The notes: generated by a model from the letters alone, not told the origin. 64,000 nucleotides of DNA from Hydrogenophaga sp. (GCF_026125825.1 NZ_JAHCKK010000005.1:1-64000), one strand, 5' to 3'; shown: positions 34,358 through 42,680, counted from the stretch's first letter. Translations and numbers: made by a program.

Positions 34358-36547
34358 ATGAGCAACGTATTCGAATACCAAAAGAAAGACGTCGACGCCG
34401 TCACCTTCGAGGTGATCCGCCACCGACTCCTGTCGATCACCGACGAGCAGGCGAGCACGCTGGCCTCGGTGTCGGGTTCCGCCCTTGTGAACGAAGCGAC
34501 CGACTTCAACACCGGCCTGTACCGCGCGTTCGGCGAAGTCGTCACCATGGGCAAGACCGTGACGTTCCACGCCGCCTCGCTCTCGCTGATGGTCAAGCAC
34601 GTCATCGAGGACTGCGAGCAGACCGTGGGCATCCACGAGGGCGACATGTTCATCGTGAACCACCCCCACAAGGGCGCGCTGCACTGCCCGGACATCGGGA
34701 TACTGGCCCCCATCTTCGTGGACGGCCGCCGCATCGGCTGGACCGGTGCGTGCGCCCACCAGCTCGACGTGGGCGGGATGGTGCCCGGCAGCTTCGCCTC
34801 CATGGCCAAGGACATCCGGCAGGAGGGCATGCTCATCCCGCCGGTGAAGCTGGTGGACCGCGGCGAACTGCGCAGCGATGTGCTCAATTTCATCACCGGC
34901 ATGTCGCGCCTGCCGACCAACATCAGCCTGGATCTCAAGGGCCTGATGGCGGCCAACCACATCGGCATCAAGAGCCTGCTCGAGACCGTGCGCAAATACG
35001 GCGTGGAAACCGTGCTGACCGTGATGGACGGCATGATGGACCTCTCCGAGTCGAAGATGCGCAAGCGCCTGCAGGAGCTGCCCGATGGCGTGTTCCGCGC
35101 GCAGGCCTTCCTGGACCACGACGGCTTCGAGAACAAGATCTACAAGATCCACGTCGAACTGCGCAAGCAGGGCGAGAAGATCGTCTTCGACTACACCGGC
35201 TCGGACGCCCAGGCGCCGGGCTTCGTGAACGCGACGCGCACCGGCCTGCTCGCTGGCATCTACGCCGGCATCCTGCCCATCATCGCGTACGACCTGCCCT
35301 GGAACGACGGCCTGCTGCGGCCTCTGGAGGTGCTCTCCACCGAAGGCTCGATCGTGTCCTGCAAGTTCCCGGCGCCTTGCAGCCAGGGCCCGCTGGGTGC
35401 GATGTGGCTGATCGAGGTGACCACGACCGAAGTCATGTCCAAGCTGATGGCCAGCCATCCCGACTACCTGCGGGAAGCCCAGGCCGCGCCGGCCAGCGGC
35501 CCGGACCTCTTTCACATCCATGGGCAGAACCAGTACGGCGAACCTGCGACGGCGCCCATCCTCGAGGTCATGCTCTCCGGCGGTGGCGCCTATGCGCACC
35601 GCGACGGCATCAGCGTCTCGGGCCAGCGAAACATCACGGCGGGCAAGGCGCCCAACGTGGAGGCCACCGAGCTCAAGCTGCCGGTGCTCTACCTGTACCG
35701 CCGCATCATCACCGACAGTTCCGGCGCAGGCGCCTCGGTCGGTGGCCAGGCGGCCGGCGCGGCCTTTGTGCTGCACGGGGTGGATGAAGTCGAGTCGCTG
35801 GTCGCTTGCCATGGTTACGAGTCGCCCACGTCTCGCGGCCTCTTCGGTGGCTATCCGAGCGGCTGCAACCATCGCCGCCTGCTCAAGCACTCGAACATCC
35901 GTGCGCTGATGAAGGACGGTGTCTTTCCAGACCGCCTGGACGGCATCCAGGGCGATGAGACCGTGTTCACCGCCAAGCCCCCGGAGTTTCCTTTCGAGAG
36001 CGACGACGTCTACGAGTGCAACCCGACCGCGGGCGGGGGCTGGGGCGATCCGCTGCGCCGCGACCCGGTGCAGGTGGCCGACGATGTGGCTCAGGGCGTG
36101 TTCTCCGATGCGGTGGCCAAAGCCATCTTTGGCGTGGTGGTGACGAACGGGCGCCTGGACGCCGCGGCGACCCAGGAGCGCCGCAGCCACATCCGCGCAT
36201 CGCGGCTGCAGTGGAAAGCGGCGCGCGCGCTGCCGGGCAAGCTCAGCTTTGGCAAGCACGACGGTGTCAAGGCCATCGTCGGCGACGTGGCCCGCCTGCA
36301 GCGCGGGGCCGACGGTGCCTATTTCGTCTGCGAGGCCTGCGACACCGCGGTCGCGCCGGCCGACGAGAACTGGAAGGACTACGCGCGCCAGCACGTGGCG
36401 CTGCCCGCAGAGCTGGGCCCGCGCGTGAAGGTGCACCGCGATCTGGAAGTGGTGGAGCATGCCTGCCCCCATTGCGCGCAGTTGCTCGACGTGGAAGTGC
36501 GCCGCAAGGGTGAGGCCTGCCTGTTCGACATCCAGGTGGCGGTATGA
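34358..36547 (+). CDS. HyuB-family subunit with C-terminal zinc ribbon
   Basis: A 729-aa protein. Residues about 10-560 are a hydantoinase_B domain (DAVTFEVIRHRLLSITDEQ ... VNHPHKGALHCPDIG ... GGAYAHRDGI). Beyond this lies an added segment ending in CEAC (Cys658, Cys661) and CPHC (Cys703, Cys706), a four-cysteine zinc site like that of the small gamma subunits of acetone carboxylase. Normal HyuB proteins stop near 550-600 residues. The combination suggests an acetone/acetophenone-carboxylase-like enzyme in which the third subunit is fused on. It forms a pair with HyuA and its stop overlaps the next ATG. Confidence 0.85.
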   Translation: MSNVFEYQKKDVDAVTFEVIRHRLLSITDEQASTLASVSGSALVNEATDFNTGLYRAFGEVVTMGKTVTFHAASLSLMVKHVIEDCEQTVGIHEGDMFIVNHPHKGALHCPDIGILAPIFVDGRRIGWTGACAHQLDVGGMVPGSFASMAKDIRQEGMLIPPVKLVDRGELRSDVLNFITGMSRLPTNISLDLKGLMAANHIGIKSLLETVRKYGVETVLTVMDGMMDLSESKMRKRLQELPDGVFRAQAFLDHDGFENKIYKIHVELRKQGEKIVFDYTGSDAQAPGFVNATRTGLLAGIYAGILPIIAYDLPWNDGLLRPLEVLSTEGSIVSCKFPAPCSQGPLGAMWLIEVTTTEVMSKLMASHPDYLREAQAAPASGPDLFHIHGQNQYGEPATAPILEVMLSGGGAYAHRDGISVSGQRNITAGKAPNVEATELKLPVLYLYRRIITDSSGAGASVGGQAAGAAFVLHGVDEVESLVACHGYESPTSRGLFGGYPSGCNHRRLLKHSNIRALMKDGVFPDRLDGIQGDETVFTAKPPEFPFESDDVYECNPTAGGGWGDPLRRDPVQVADDVAQGVFSDAVAKAIFGVVVTNGRLDAAATQERRSHIRASRLQWKAARALPGKLSFGKHDGVKAIVGDVARLQRGADGAYFVCEACDTAVAPADENWKDYARQHVALPAELGPRVKVHRDLEVVEHACPHCAQLLDVEVRRKGEACLFDIQVAV

Positions 36548-37308
36548 GCGCGCGCGACACGACGGCGCGCTGGATCACCTTTCCCAGCGGCACTGACCAG
36601 GTCCGCGCCTACCTCGCGGAGCCCTCCGGCACCGACGTGGTCGGGGCCATCGTCTGCGCGCCCGAGAACCTGGGTGTGACCGAGCACCGGCAGGCAGAAA
36701 CGCGGCGCCTGGCGGCCGAAGGCTTCATCGTGCTGACGGTGGACCCGTACAGCCGCATCGGCGGGCGCCCGCCGCAGGACTACACCACGGTCGAGGAGCG
36801 CCGCAGCAAGGCCTTCATCGCGGCCAGGGACGAGACGGTGGTGCCCGACTGCCAGGCCGCGCTCGAATGGTTGCGCGGCCATCCGCGGGTGGCCGCGCAG
36901 GCGATCGGTGCGGTCGGCTACTGCCTTGGCGGGGGCACGGTGCTCGCGTGGGCCGCCCAGACGCGGGACCTGGCCTGTTCGGTCGTGCTCTACGCGCTGC
37001 CGGTGATCCCGGCCGCGTACACGCCGGATGGCCAGGCGCGTTCGCGCATCGCGCTGGCGCCGAAGATCGCCGCGCCCATGCAGTTGCACTTCGGCGAGGC
37101 GGACGAGGCGATTGCGCTGGACCAGGCTCAGGCCTTGAAGGACGCGCTGGAAACCCGGGCCCCGGTGCCTGTCGACTTTCACCTGTACCCGGGCGCGCGC
37201 CATGCCTACATGGACGACACGCTGGACCGCTACTCCCCCGAGGCGGCGAAGCTGACCTACGGGCGCATGGTCGCGTTCTTCCGGGGCCATCTGAAGGTGC
37301 CGTCATGA
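36544..37308 (+). CDS. Dienelactone hydrolase-family protein
   Basis: A 254-aa alpha/beta hydrolase of the DLH type. The nucleophile is Cys127 in GAVGYCLGGG, with the family's cysteine rather than serine; the His is in GARHAYMDD near the C terminus, and an acid follows LHFGEADEAI. DLH hydrolyses dienelactones or related lactones and enol esters. ATGA overlaps tie it to HyuB before and LigB after. In a meta-cleavage operon a lactone or ester intermediate would be its substrate; which one is not evident. Confidence 0.88.
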   Translation: MSARDTTARWITFPSGTDQVRAYLAEPSGTDVVGAIVCAPENLGVTEHRQAETRRLAAEGFIVLTVDPYSRIGGRPPQDYTTVEERRSKAFIAARDETVVPDCQAALEWLRGHPRVAAQAIGAVGYCLGGGTVLAWAAQTRDLACSVVLYALPVIPAAYTPDGQARSRIALAPKIAAPMQLHFGEADEAIALDQAQALKDALETRAPVPVDFHLYPGARHAYMDDTLDRYSPEAAKLTYGRMVAFFRGHLKVPS

Positions 37309-38132
37309 GCGCGGCCATCGTGTGGGGTGGTGTCTGCTCGCACACCGGGGCGATGATGCGCGCGCCCAAGGCGGGCGATGGCGAGGGCGAACGCGTCGAA
37401 CGCGTGTTCGCGGCCTTCGACGAACTCGCCGAGTCGCTGCACCGCTGCGGCGCCCAGGTGCTGGTGACCGTCGCGACCGACCACTTCCTCACCTTCGACT
37501 ACGCCAACCTGCCGGTGTTCTCCATCGGCACCGGCACGAAGTTCCGCGGCCATGGGGAGTTCGGTGTGCCGCAGCGCGACTTCGACGGCGTCGACGGCCT
37601 GGGCGAGGCGGTGCATGCCTCGCTGGTGCAGGGCGGCTTCGATGTCTCCAGCGCCAGGGGAATGCCGCTGGACCATGCCTTCGCCTGCCCGCTGCAGCTC
37701 TTGTTCAAGCGCCTGTCCATGCCGGTGCTCCCTCTCTACGTGAACTGCACCGTGGCGCCGCTGCCCACGCACCGGCGATGCCTGGAGCTGGGCAAGGCAT
37801 TGGGTCAGGCCCTGCGGGCGCAGGGCGTGGTGGAGCGTGTGGCGGTGTTGGGCACGGGCGGCATCAGCCATTGGGTCGGCACACCGCAGACCGGCACGAT
37901 CAACGAGGCCTTTGACCGGCAGTTCCTCGGCGACTTCACGCAGGGGCGCTTCGAGGACATCGCGCGCTGGGACTCCGACGAGGTCATCCGCACGGCGGGC
38001 AACGGCGCAGCGGAGATCCGCAACTGGCTGGTCGCGGCCGGCGCCTTTGGCGCGCGCACGGCGCGGTCCCTGGCCTATGAGCCGGTCCGGGCCTGGAGCA
38101 CCGGCATTGGCGTGCTGGAGATGCAGGCATGA
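37305..38132 (+). CDS. LigB-type (class III) extradiol ring-cleavage dioxygenase, catalytic subunit
   Basis: A 275-aa non-heme iron dioxygenase of the LigB superfamily. IVWGGVCSHTGAMM gives the first iron-ligand His, TVATDHFLTF a second conserved His, and the later MPLDHAFACPLQLLF and GTGGISHWVG the catalytic His region and loop. These enzymes open catechols or protocatechuates next to the diol. It is encoded with a separate LigA-like small subunit (ATGA overlap) and a C-C hydrolase, so the product is a 2-hydroxy-6-oxo-dienoate that the hydrolase splits. The exact catechol is unknown. Confidence 0.92.
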   Translation: MSAAIVWGGVCSHTGAMMRAPKAGDGEGERVERVFAAFDELAESLHRCGAQVLVTVATDHFLTFDYANLPVFSIGTGTKFRGHGEFGVPQRDFDGVDGLGEAVHASLVQGGFDVSSARGMPLDHAFACPLQLLFKRLSMPVLPLYVNCTVAPLPTHRRCLELGKALGQALRAQGVVERVAVLGTGGISHWVGTPQTGTINEAFDRQFLGDFTQGRFEDIARWDSDEVIRTAGNGAAEIRNWLVAAGAFGARTARSLAYEPVRAWSTGIGVLEMQA

Positions 38133-38383
38133 ACCGGCACGCGCTCGAACGCTTCCTCTTCGACTTCGACAAGCGCAGCGCGCTGCAAAGCGCGCTGCGC
38201 GACAACCCCGAAGCCAGCTTCCAGGGTTACGAACTCACCGCGGAAGAAAAGGCCGCGATCTTCGCCAAGGACGTGGCCACCCTCTACCAGTGGGGCGTGC
38301 ACCCGCTGCTGGTGCGCAACTTCGCCGGCACCGTCGGCGTTCGATACGTCGCCGAGTACGCCAAGCGTGGGCTCAACGCCTGA
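38129..38383 (+). CDS. LigA-type small subunit of the extradiol dioxygenase
   Basis: An 84-aa helical protein similar to the alpha subunit of protocatechuate 4,5-dioxygenase: ALERFLFDFDKRSALQSALRDNP, then GYELTAEEKAAIFAKDVATLYQWGVHPLLV. The small subunit closes the substrate pocket of LigB. Length is shorter than LigA of protocatechuate dioxygenase (about 140), in line with stand-alone LigA-domain proteins. The start overlaps the LigB stop, implying stoichiometric synthesis. Confidence 0.9.
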   Translation: MNRHALERFLFDFDKRSALQSALRDNPEASFQGYELTAEEKAAIFAKDVATLYQWGVHPLLVRNFAGTVGVRYVAEYAKRGLNA

Positions 38384-38405
38384 ATCAAGACCAAGGAATC
38401 CCTTC

Positions 38406-39272
38406 ATGAAACACCACCCTTCCGTCCGCTCCCGCTGGGTCGTCGCCCAGGGCGTTCGAACCCACTATGCCGAAGCCGGCGATGGCGAGCACAAGGTGCT
38501 CGCCCTGCACGGCGGCGGTGCCGGCTCCTCCGGCGCCTCCGGCATGGGGCCGGTGCTGCCTTTGCTGGGCAGCGATTTCCACGTGTTGGCGCCCGACTCG
38601 ATCGGCGGCTTCGGCCTGACCGACGTCCACGCGCCCACGCCCTACGGCCTCATCAGCCGGGCCCGGCACACCGCCGACTTCATCGACGCGCTGGCGATCG
38701 ACCGTTGCAGCCTCATCGGCAATTCGCAAGGGGCCTGGGCCGGCGTCTATTACGCGATGCTGCACCCCGACCGCGTGAAAAAACTGGTCATCGTCTCCTC
38801 GCTCACCATCGCCGGGTCCATGGGCATCAAGCAGGCGCCCAATGCCGCGATGAAAGCCCTCATGGGCTACGACGGCACGCGCCAGGGCATGAAGGCGCTG
38901 CTGGAGGCGCTCATCATCGATCCGGCCCGCATCACCGACCAGCTCATCGACGACCGCCAGGCCGCCGCCACCCGCCCGGGGGCGCTGGATGCCTTCCGCC
39001 GCATGGCAGCGGGCATCGAGCACGTGCGCAACGACCCGGTGCTCTCGCTGCAGACCCAGTGGCAGCGCGCCCTGCCCATCCTCACCGAGCGCATCCCGAC
39101 CCTGATCCTCTGGGGCAAGGAAGACACCTTTGCCCTGCCCGAGACCGGCCAGGCGCTGGCAGACCTGCTGCCCGCCGCGCGCATCGAATGGGTGGAGGGC
39201 GCGGGCCACCAGGTGCAGACCGACGCACCGGAAGCCTCCGCCCGGCTCATCAGGGACTTTCTGCATGAATAG
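38406..39272 (+). CDS. Alpha/beta hydrolase, meta-cleavage product (C-C bond) hydrolase type
   Basis: A 288-aa hydrolase of the BphD/MhpC/XylF kind. The nucleophile Ser107 is in LIGNSQGAW, and the oxyanion loop LHGGGAGSSGASG matches the HGGGPG-like motif of C-C hydrolases; the acid is in LWGKEDTFALP and the His in EGAGHQVQTD. It would hydrolyse the dioxygenase product to 2-hydroxypentadienoate plus a carboxylic acid. The pentadienoate is exactly what the hydratase at 29280 takes, linking the two operons. The ATG at 38406 is the family start; RBS AAGGAA lies 9 bases upstream. Confidence 0.92.
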   Translation: MKHHPSVRSRWVVAQGVRTHYAEAGDGEHKVLALHGGGAGSSGASGMGPVLPLLGSDFHVLAPDSIGGFGLTDVHAPTPYGLISRARHTADFIDALAIDRCSLIGNSQGAWAGVYYAMLHPDRVKKLVIVSSLTIAGSMGIKQAPNAAMKALMGYDGTRQGMKALLEALIIDPARITDQLIDDRQAAATRPGALDAFRRMAAGIEHVRNDPVLSLQTQWQRALPILTERIPTLILWGKEDTFALPETGQALADLLPAARIEWVEGAGHQVQTDAPEASARLIRDFLHE

Positions 39273-39660
39273 GACCACCATGCCCCAATCCGACGCCGCT
39301 CCCGAGCGCATGCCGGGCATGGTGCCTGGCGTGCGCGCCGGTGGCTTTCTGTTCCTGTCGGTGGTCCGTGGCCGGGAACCGGGCACGGGCCGGTTCCCCG
39401 CGGACCCCCTGGAGCAGGCGAGGCTGGCGCTGAAGAACCTGTCGGAAGTGCTCAAGGCCTCGGGCGGCACGCTGGCCGATGTCGTGAAGGTCACGCTCTA
39501 TCTGGGCGACCTTCGCCACCGCGACGCCTTCCACCAGGCCTGGATGGAGGCCTTCCCGGCCGATCCGCCGGCGCGCACCGCCGTGGGCGTGGCAGACCCG
39601 AACGCCTCGCCCGGCGGCGGTGCCCTGTTCGCGCTGGACGTGATCGCCCTGGCGCGCTGA
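39265..39660 (+). CDS. RidA family (YjgF/YER057c/UK114) protein
   Basis: A 131-aa protein of the chorismate-mutase-like trimer fold: PGVRAGGFLFLSVVRGREPGTG, EQARLALKNLSEVLKASGGTLADVVKVTLYLGD and a C-terminal strand. The catalytic Arg of true RidA proteins (usually in xRxAVxVxxLP) would correspond to ARTAVGVADPN near residue 107, so deaminase activity toward imines or enamines is plausible. Its place in a ring-cleavage operon suggests that one intermediate carries nitrogen. It overlaps both neighbours (8 bp with the hydrolase, 1 bp with GntR). Confidence 0.87.
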   Translation: MNRTTMPQSDAAPERMPGMVPGVRAGGFLFLSVVRGREPGTGRFPADPLEQARLALKNLSEVLKASGGTLADVVKVTLYLGDLRHRDAFHQAWMEAFPADPPARTAVGVADPNASPGGGALFALDVIALAR

Positions 39661-40403
39661 TGCTCGATCTGCGGTCCTTCGCGCCCCGCACCGGCGGCCC
39701 GCCGATGTACGCGCAGCTGTATGCGCTGTTCCGCCAGCGCATCGAAAGCGGCGAGTGGACCGTGCACGAACGCATTCCCGCGCTCGAGGAACTCATGGCG
39801 GAGTTCCATGTGGCGCGCGTCACCCTGCGGCACGCGCTGGGCTTGCTGGAAGCCGAAGGCCTCATCCAGCGGCAGCAAGGCCGGGGCACCTTCGTGGTGG
39901 AGAAGCCCGCCTCCAAGGTCTTCTACCGCGTGCCGCCCACCTGGGACGAGCTGCTGTCCACCGTGCCCGACATCGAATTCGACGTGCTGGAGGATGGCGT
40001 GGCCGACAGGCTTCCATCGCCCGCCCACGCCATCGGCACCGTGGCACCCGCCTACCGCTTCCTGCGCCGCCGCATGCTGCGGCACAAAGTGCCCTACGGA
40101 ATCGGGACCACCTACATCGAGGCGCGGGCCTTCGAGGCCATCGGCCATCACCGGTTTGCCAGGCCCGTGCCGATGGTGGTGCTCAACGAGCACCTGGCCG
40201 GCGGGATCGCCACCGCCCAGCAGACGGTGCGGGCGGCGATCGCAGACCTGCGGACCGCGGAGTGCCTGGCGCTGGAGCCCGGCGCCCCGGTGCTGACGGT
40301 GGCGCGGTCCGCGACCGATGCCCAGGGCGTGCTGGTCTACGAGTCGCTGGGCGTCTTCCGGGGTGATTTTGTCGAGGTGCACATGTCCCTGGTGAACCGG
40401 TAG
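39660..40403 (+). CDS. GntR/HutC-family regulator (UTRA domain), copy 2
   Basis: A 247-aa regulator, translated from an ATG sharing its A with the preceding stop (TGATG). The helix-turn-helix segment IESGEWTVHERIPALEELMAEFHVARVTLRHALGLLEAEGLI and the hinge QQGRGTFVVEKPASKVFY align closely with copy 1 at 25325 (IETGEW, RIPxLExL, RHALxxLExEGLI, GRGTFV, P-S-VFY). A UTRA domain follows. As the penultimate gene of the hyuA operon it probably controls its own operon and, with copy 1, the facing tctC-porin promoters. Confidence 0.9.
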   Translation: MLDLRSFAPRTGGPPMYAQLYALFRQRIESGEWTVHERIPALEELMAEFHVARVTLRHALGLLEAEGLIQRQQGRGTFVVEKPASKVFYRVPPTWDELLSTVPDIEFDVLEDGVADRLPSPAHAIGTVAPAYRFLRRRMLRHKVPYGIGTTYIEARAFEAIGHHRFARPVPMVVLNEHLAGGIATAQQTVRAAIADLRTAECLALEPGAPVLTVARSATDAQGVLVYESLGVFRGDFVEVHMSLVNR

Positions 40404-40410
40404 GCCGCCC

Positions 40411-40875
40411 ATGCCCCGGCCTGCCACTTTCTACCGACCCGACGCGCTTCCCGCGGACCACAACGTGGGCTACCTGATGAAGCGCGTCGTCAACGGCCTC
40501 GGGCACGACATCGATGCCTTGCTGGAACCCCAGGGTCTGACGCACGCGCAGTGGATGCCGCTCTACAAGCTGCACCTGGGCCAGGGCCGCACCGTGGCCG
40601 AACTCGCGGCCCTGTGTCTGATGGATGCGGGCGCGATGACCCGCACGCTGGACCGGCTCGAACGCAAAGGGCTGGTGCGCCGCAGCCGCTCCGAGAGGGA
40701 CCGTCGGGTGGTCGATCTGGCGCTCACGCCGCAAGGCCGCGCGGCGGCCGCGCGGATTCCGTTCGTCCTGTGCGAGGTGCTCAATGCCCGCCTGGAAGGT
40801 TTTTCCACGGACGAGTGGCACCAGCTGCAGTCCTTTCTCCATCGCATGCTCGACAACGCGGCCGGGCCGCGATGA
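40411..40875 (+). CDS. MarR-family transcriptional regulator
   Basis: A 154-aa winged-helix dimer. The core LTHAQWMPLYKLHLGQGRTVAELAALCLMDAGAMTRTLDRLERKGLVRRSRSERDRRVVDLALT is classic MarR, with the DxRxxxxxLT wing. It follows the GntR gene by 7 bp, so it is probably the last gene of the meta-cleavage operon and senses an aromatic compound. Two regulators in a row suggest dual control. Confidence 0.9.
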   Translation: MPRPATFYRPDALPADHNVGYLMKRVVNGLGHDIDALLEPQGLTHAQWMPLYKLHLGQGRTVAELAALCLMDAGAMTRTLDRLERKGLVRRSRSERDRRVVDLALTPQGRAAAARIPFVLCEVLNARLEGFSTDEWHQLQSFLHRMLDNAAGPR

Positions 40876-40926
40876 CAGGCCACGTGTCCTGGCCCTGCCT
40901 GCCGCGGCAAGGCCGCGGGCAGCCGC

Positions 40927-41946
40927 TCAGGGCGAACGGATCTCCACCACCTGGTCGATCGCGCCGAACAAGGCCTCGCCCTGCGGGCCGCCAGCCAGGA
41001 TGCGCACGCGGTCCCCGTGCTGCAGGTAGGGCGGCAGGCGGTCCTCGGGCTCGCCCTGCAGCTGGGCTCGCACGCGGGCTTCGGTGATGCAGGCACTGCC
41101 CGAGGCGGGGTCGGCGTTGCTGACCGTGCCCGCTCCGACAATGCTGCCCGCCACCAGGGCCCGCGTGCGCGCCAGGTGGGCGATGATCTGCGCGAAGTTG
41201 AACACCACCTCGCTGTTGGCATGCGGTTCGCCGAAACGTTGGCCATTGACCTCGATGCGCACGCGCCCATCGAACATGTGGTCTTTCCAGGCCTCGCCCA
41301 GCGCGGCCGGGGTCACGGCAATCGGTGCGAAGCTGGTGGCGGGCTTGCTCTGGTAGAAGCCAAAGCCCTTGGCGAGCTCACCCGGGATCAGGCCGCGCAG
41401 CGACACGTCGTTGAGCAGCACCACCAGCGCGATGCGCCCGGCCGCCTGCTCGGCGGTCGTGCCCATGGGCACGTCCTGGGTGATCACCGCGACCTCGGCC
41501 TCCAGGTCCACCAGGTGCGCCGCGTCGGTGGCCACGATGGGGTCCAGGGGGCCGAGCATCACGTCCGAACCGCCCTGGTACACCAGGGGCTCGATGTCGT
41601 AGCGTGGCGGAATGGGCTCCTTGCGCCATTGGTAGATCAGGCGCGCGTGGTTGCGGTAGACCGAGGCGTCGGCCCACTGGTAGGCCCGGGGCAGCGGCGC
41701 CATGCACCGCGCGGGGTCCAGGGGCTCGGCGTGGCGCCAGCCCTCGGCCTGCAGCGCGAGGCGGCGCTGCTCCAGGCCCGGGGCCTGGGTGTCCCACGCG
41801 TCCAGCAGGGCTTGCATCGTGGGCAGGTCGCGGCCTGCGGGCACCCATTGCTGGCCATCGGGGCTGACCAGCATGAGTTCACCGTCCCGGGTGCCGTTGT
41901 GGCGTGTGGCGAGTCGCAGGTGCAGTGGGGGTAGGGGTGGGGTCAT
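40927..41946 (-). CDS. Fumarylacetoacetate hydrolase (FAH) family protein
   Basis: A 339-aa protein with the FAH C-terminal domain. DLEAEVAVITQDVPMGT carries the Glu/Glu/Asp metal site, preceded by YQGGSDVMLGP; LVVLLNDVSLRGLIPGELAKGFGFYQSKPATSFAPIAVTP is the most conserved block. The N-terminal 80 residues resemble the fumarylacetoacetase helper domain. Such enzymes hydrolyse or decarboxylate acyl-pyruvates of aromatic catabolism. It is 20 bp after nrtR on the same strand, an odd partner for an NAD regulator; the pairing may be transcriptional rather than functional. Confidence 0.88.
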   Translation of the reverse strand: MTPPLPPLHLRLATRHNGTRDGELMLVSPDGQQWVPAGRDLPTMQALLDAWDTQAPGLEQRRLALQAEGWRHAEPLDPARCMAPLPRAYQWADASVYRNHARLIYQWRKEPIPPRYDIEPLVYQGGSDVMLGPLDPIVATDAAHLVDLEAEVAVITQDVPMGTTAEQAAGRIALVVLLNDVSLRGLIPGELAKGFGFYQSKPATSFAPIAVTPAALGEAWKDHMFDGRVRIEVNGQRFGEPHANSEVVFNFAQIIAHLARTRALVAGSIVGAGTVSNADPASGSACITEARVRAQLQGEPEDRLPPYLQHGDRVRILAGGPQGEALFGAIDQVVEIRSP

Positions 41947-41966
41947 GGGGATGGTGGTTGACAGGG

Positions 41967-42617
41967 TCAGAGGCCGCGCTCGCGCACGCTCAGCGAGGAA
42001 CGGAAGGGTTTCTTCAGCCGGTAGAGCTGGGCCGGGCGGTTGCGGCCGCCGAGCTTGGTCGCGCCGGGCACTTCTTCCAGGATGCCAAGGTCGTCGAGCT
42101 TGCGCCGGAAGTTGGGCAGGTTCAAGGGTTGCGCCAGCACGGCCTCGTAGACCGCATGAAGCTCGGGCACGGTGAACTCGTCGCCGCAGAGGAACGCCGG
42201 CAGCGACGAGTAGGCGGCCTTGCTGCGCACGCGCGCCACCACGCCGGCGATGATCTGCGCATGGTCGAAGGGCAGGGCGGGCAGCCTGCCCACCGGGAAT
42301 CGCTGCACCGTCTCGCCCAGCAGGCGCGCGGGCACCAGGGCGTAGTAGACGACGCTGAGCGACCAGCCCCGTGGATCGCGGCCGGGGCCGGAGAAGGTGC
42401 CGTACTCTTCCAGGTAAGGGCTGGCGACACCGGCCTTGTGTTGCAGCACGCGCGCAGCCGCCGCGCCGGCGTGGTCGTCCCGGTCCTCCCGCACGCGGTC
42501 CCCGGGCAGCGCCCACAGGCCCTTGAAGGGCGCGCGCTCGCGCTTGAACAGCGCGACCGCCAGCTCGCCTTCGACCAGGGTCAGGAGCACGGCGTCGACG
42601 GTCAGGATGATGGACAT
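41967..42617 (-). CDS. nrtR: NrtR-type NAD-metabolism regulator (degenerate Nudix domain plus winged helix)
   Basis: A 216-aa regulator. Residues about 1-140 are a Nudix fold in which the G-x5-E-x7-REUxEExGU box is destroyed (GDRVREDRDDHAGAAAARVLQHKAG has lost the RE-x-x-EE core), so it should bind ADP-ribose or a similar NAD product without hydrolysing it. Residues about 150-216 are a winged helix (FTVPELHAVYEAVLAQPLNLPNFRRKLDDLGILEEV) as in NrtR. It diverges from nicotinamidase and nicotinate phosphoribosyltransferase genes and the gap holds repeated 14-mers, the expected arrangement for an NrtR repressor of NAD salvage. Confidence 0.9.
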   Translation of the reverse strand: MSIILTVDAVLLTLVEGELAVALFKRERAPFKGLWALPGDRVREDRDDHAGAAAARVLQHKAGVASPYLEEYGTFSGPGRDPRGWSLSVVYYALVPARLLGETVQRFPVGRLPALPFDHAQIIAGVVARVRSKAAYSSLPAFLCGDEFTVPELHAVYEAVLAQPLNLPNFRRKLDDLGILEEVPGATKLGGRNRPAQLYRLKKPFRSSLSVRERGL

Positions 42618-42638
42618 GGCGGGGATTTTTCCGGGATT

Positions 42639-42652
42639 CTAATGCTTAGATT
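42639..42652. promoter_or_regulatory. Candidate NrtR site 1
   Basis: CTAATGCTTAGATT, 22 bp upstream of the nrtR start. It repeats with one substitution exactly 42 bp downstream, i.e. on the same face of the helix. Confidence 0.6.
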
Positions 42653-42680
42653 CAGAATGCACCGAATAGGCGATGGAGCT

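Noticed and set aside
34088-36472. A 794-codon open frame antisense to hyuB
   Set aside because: No recognisable domain, biased composition; the plus-strand HyuB protein is clear.
32251-36547. Calling HyuA/HyuB a hydantoinase or 5-oxoprolinase
   Set aside because: The extra zinc ribbon and the aromatic ring-cleavage context favour the carboxylase branch, but neither is certain, so only the family is named.
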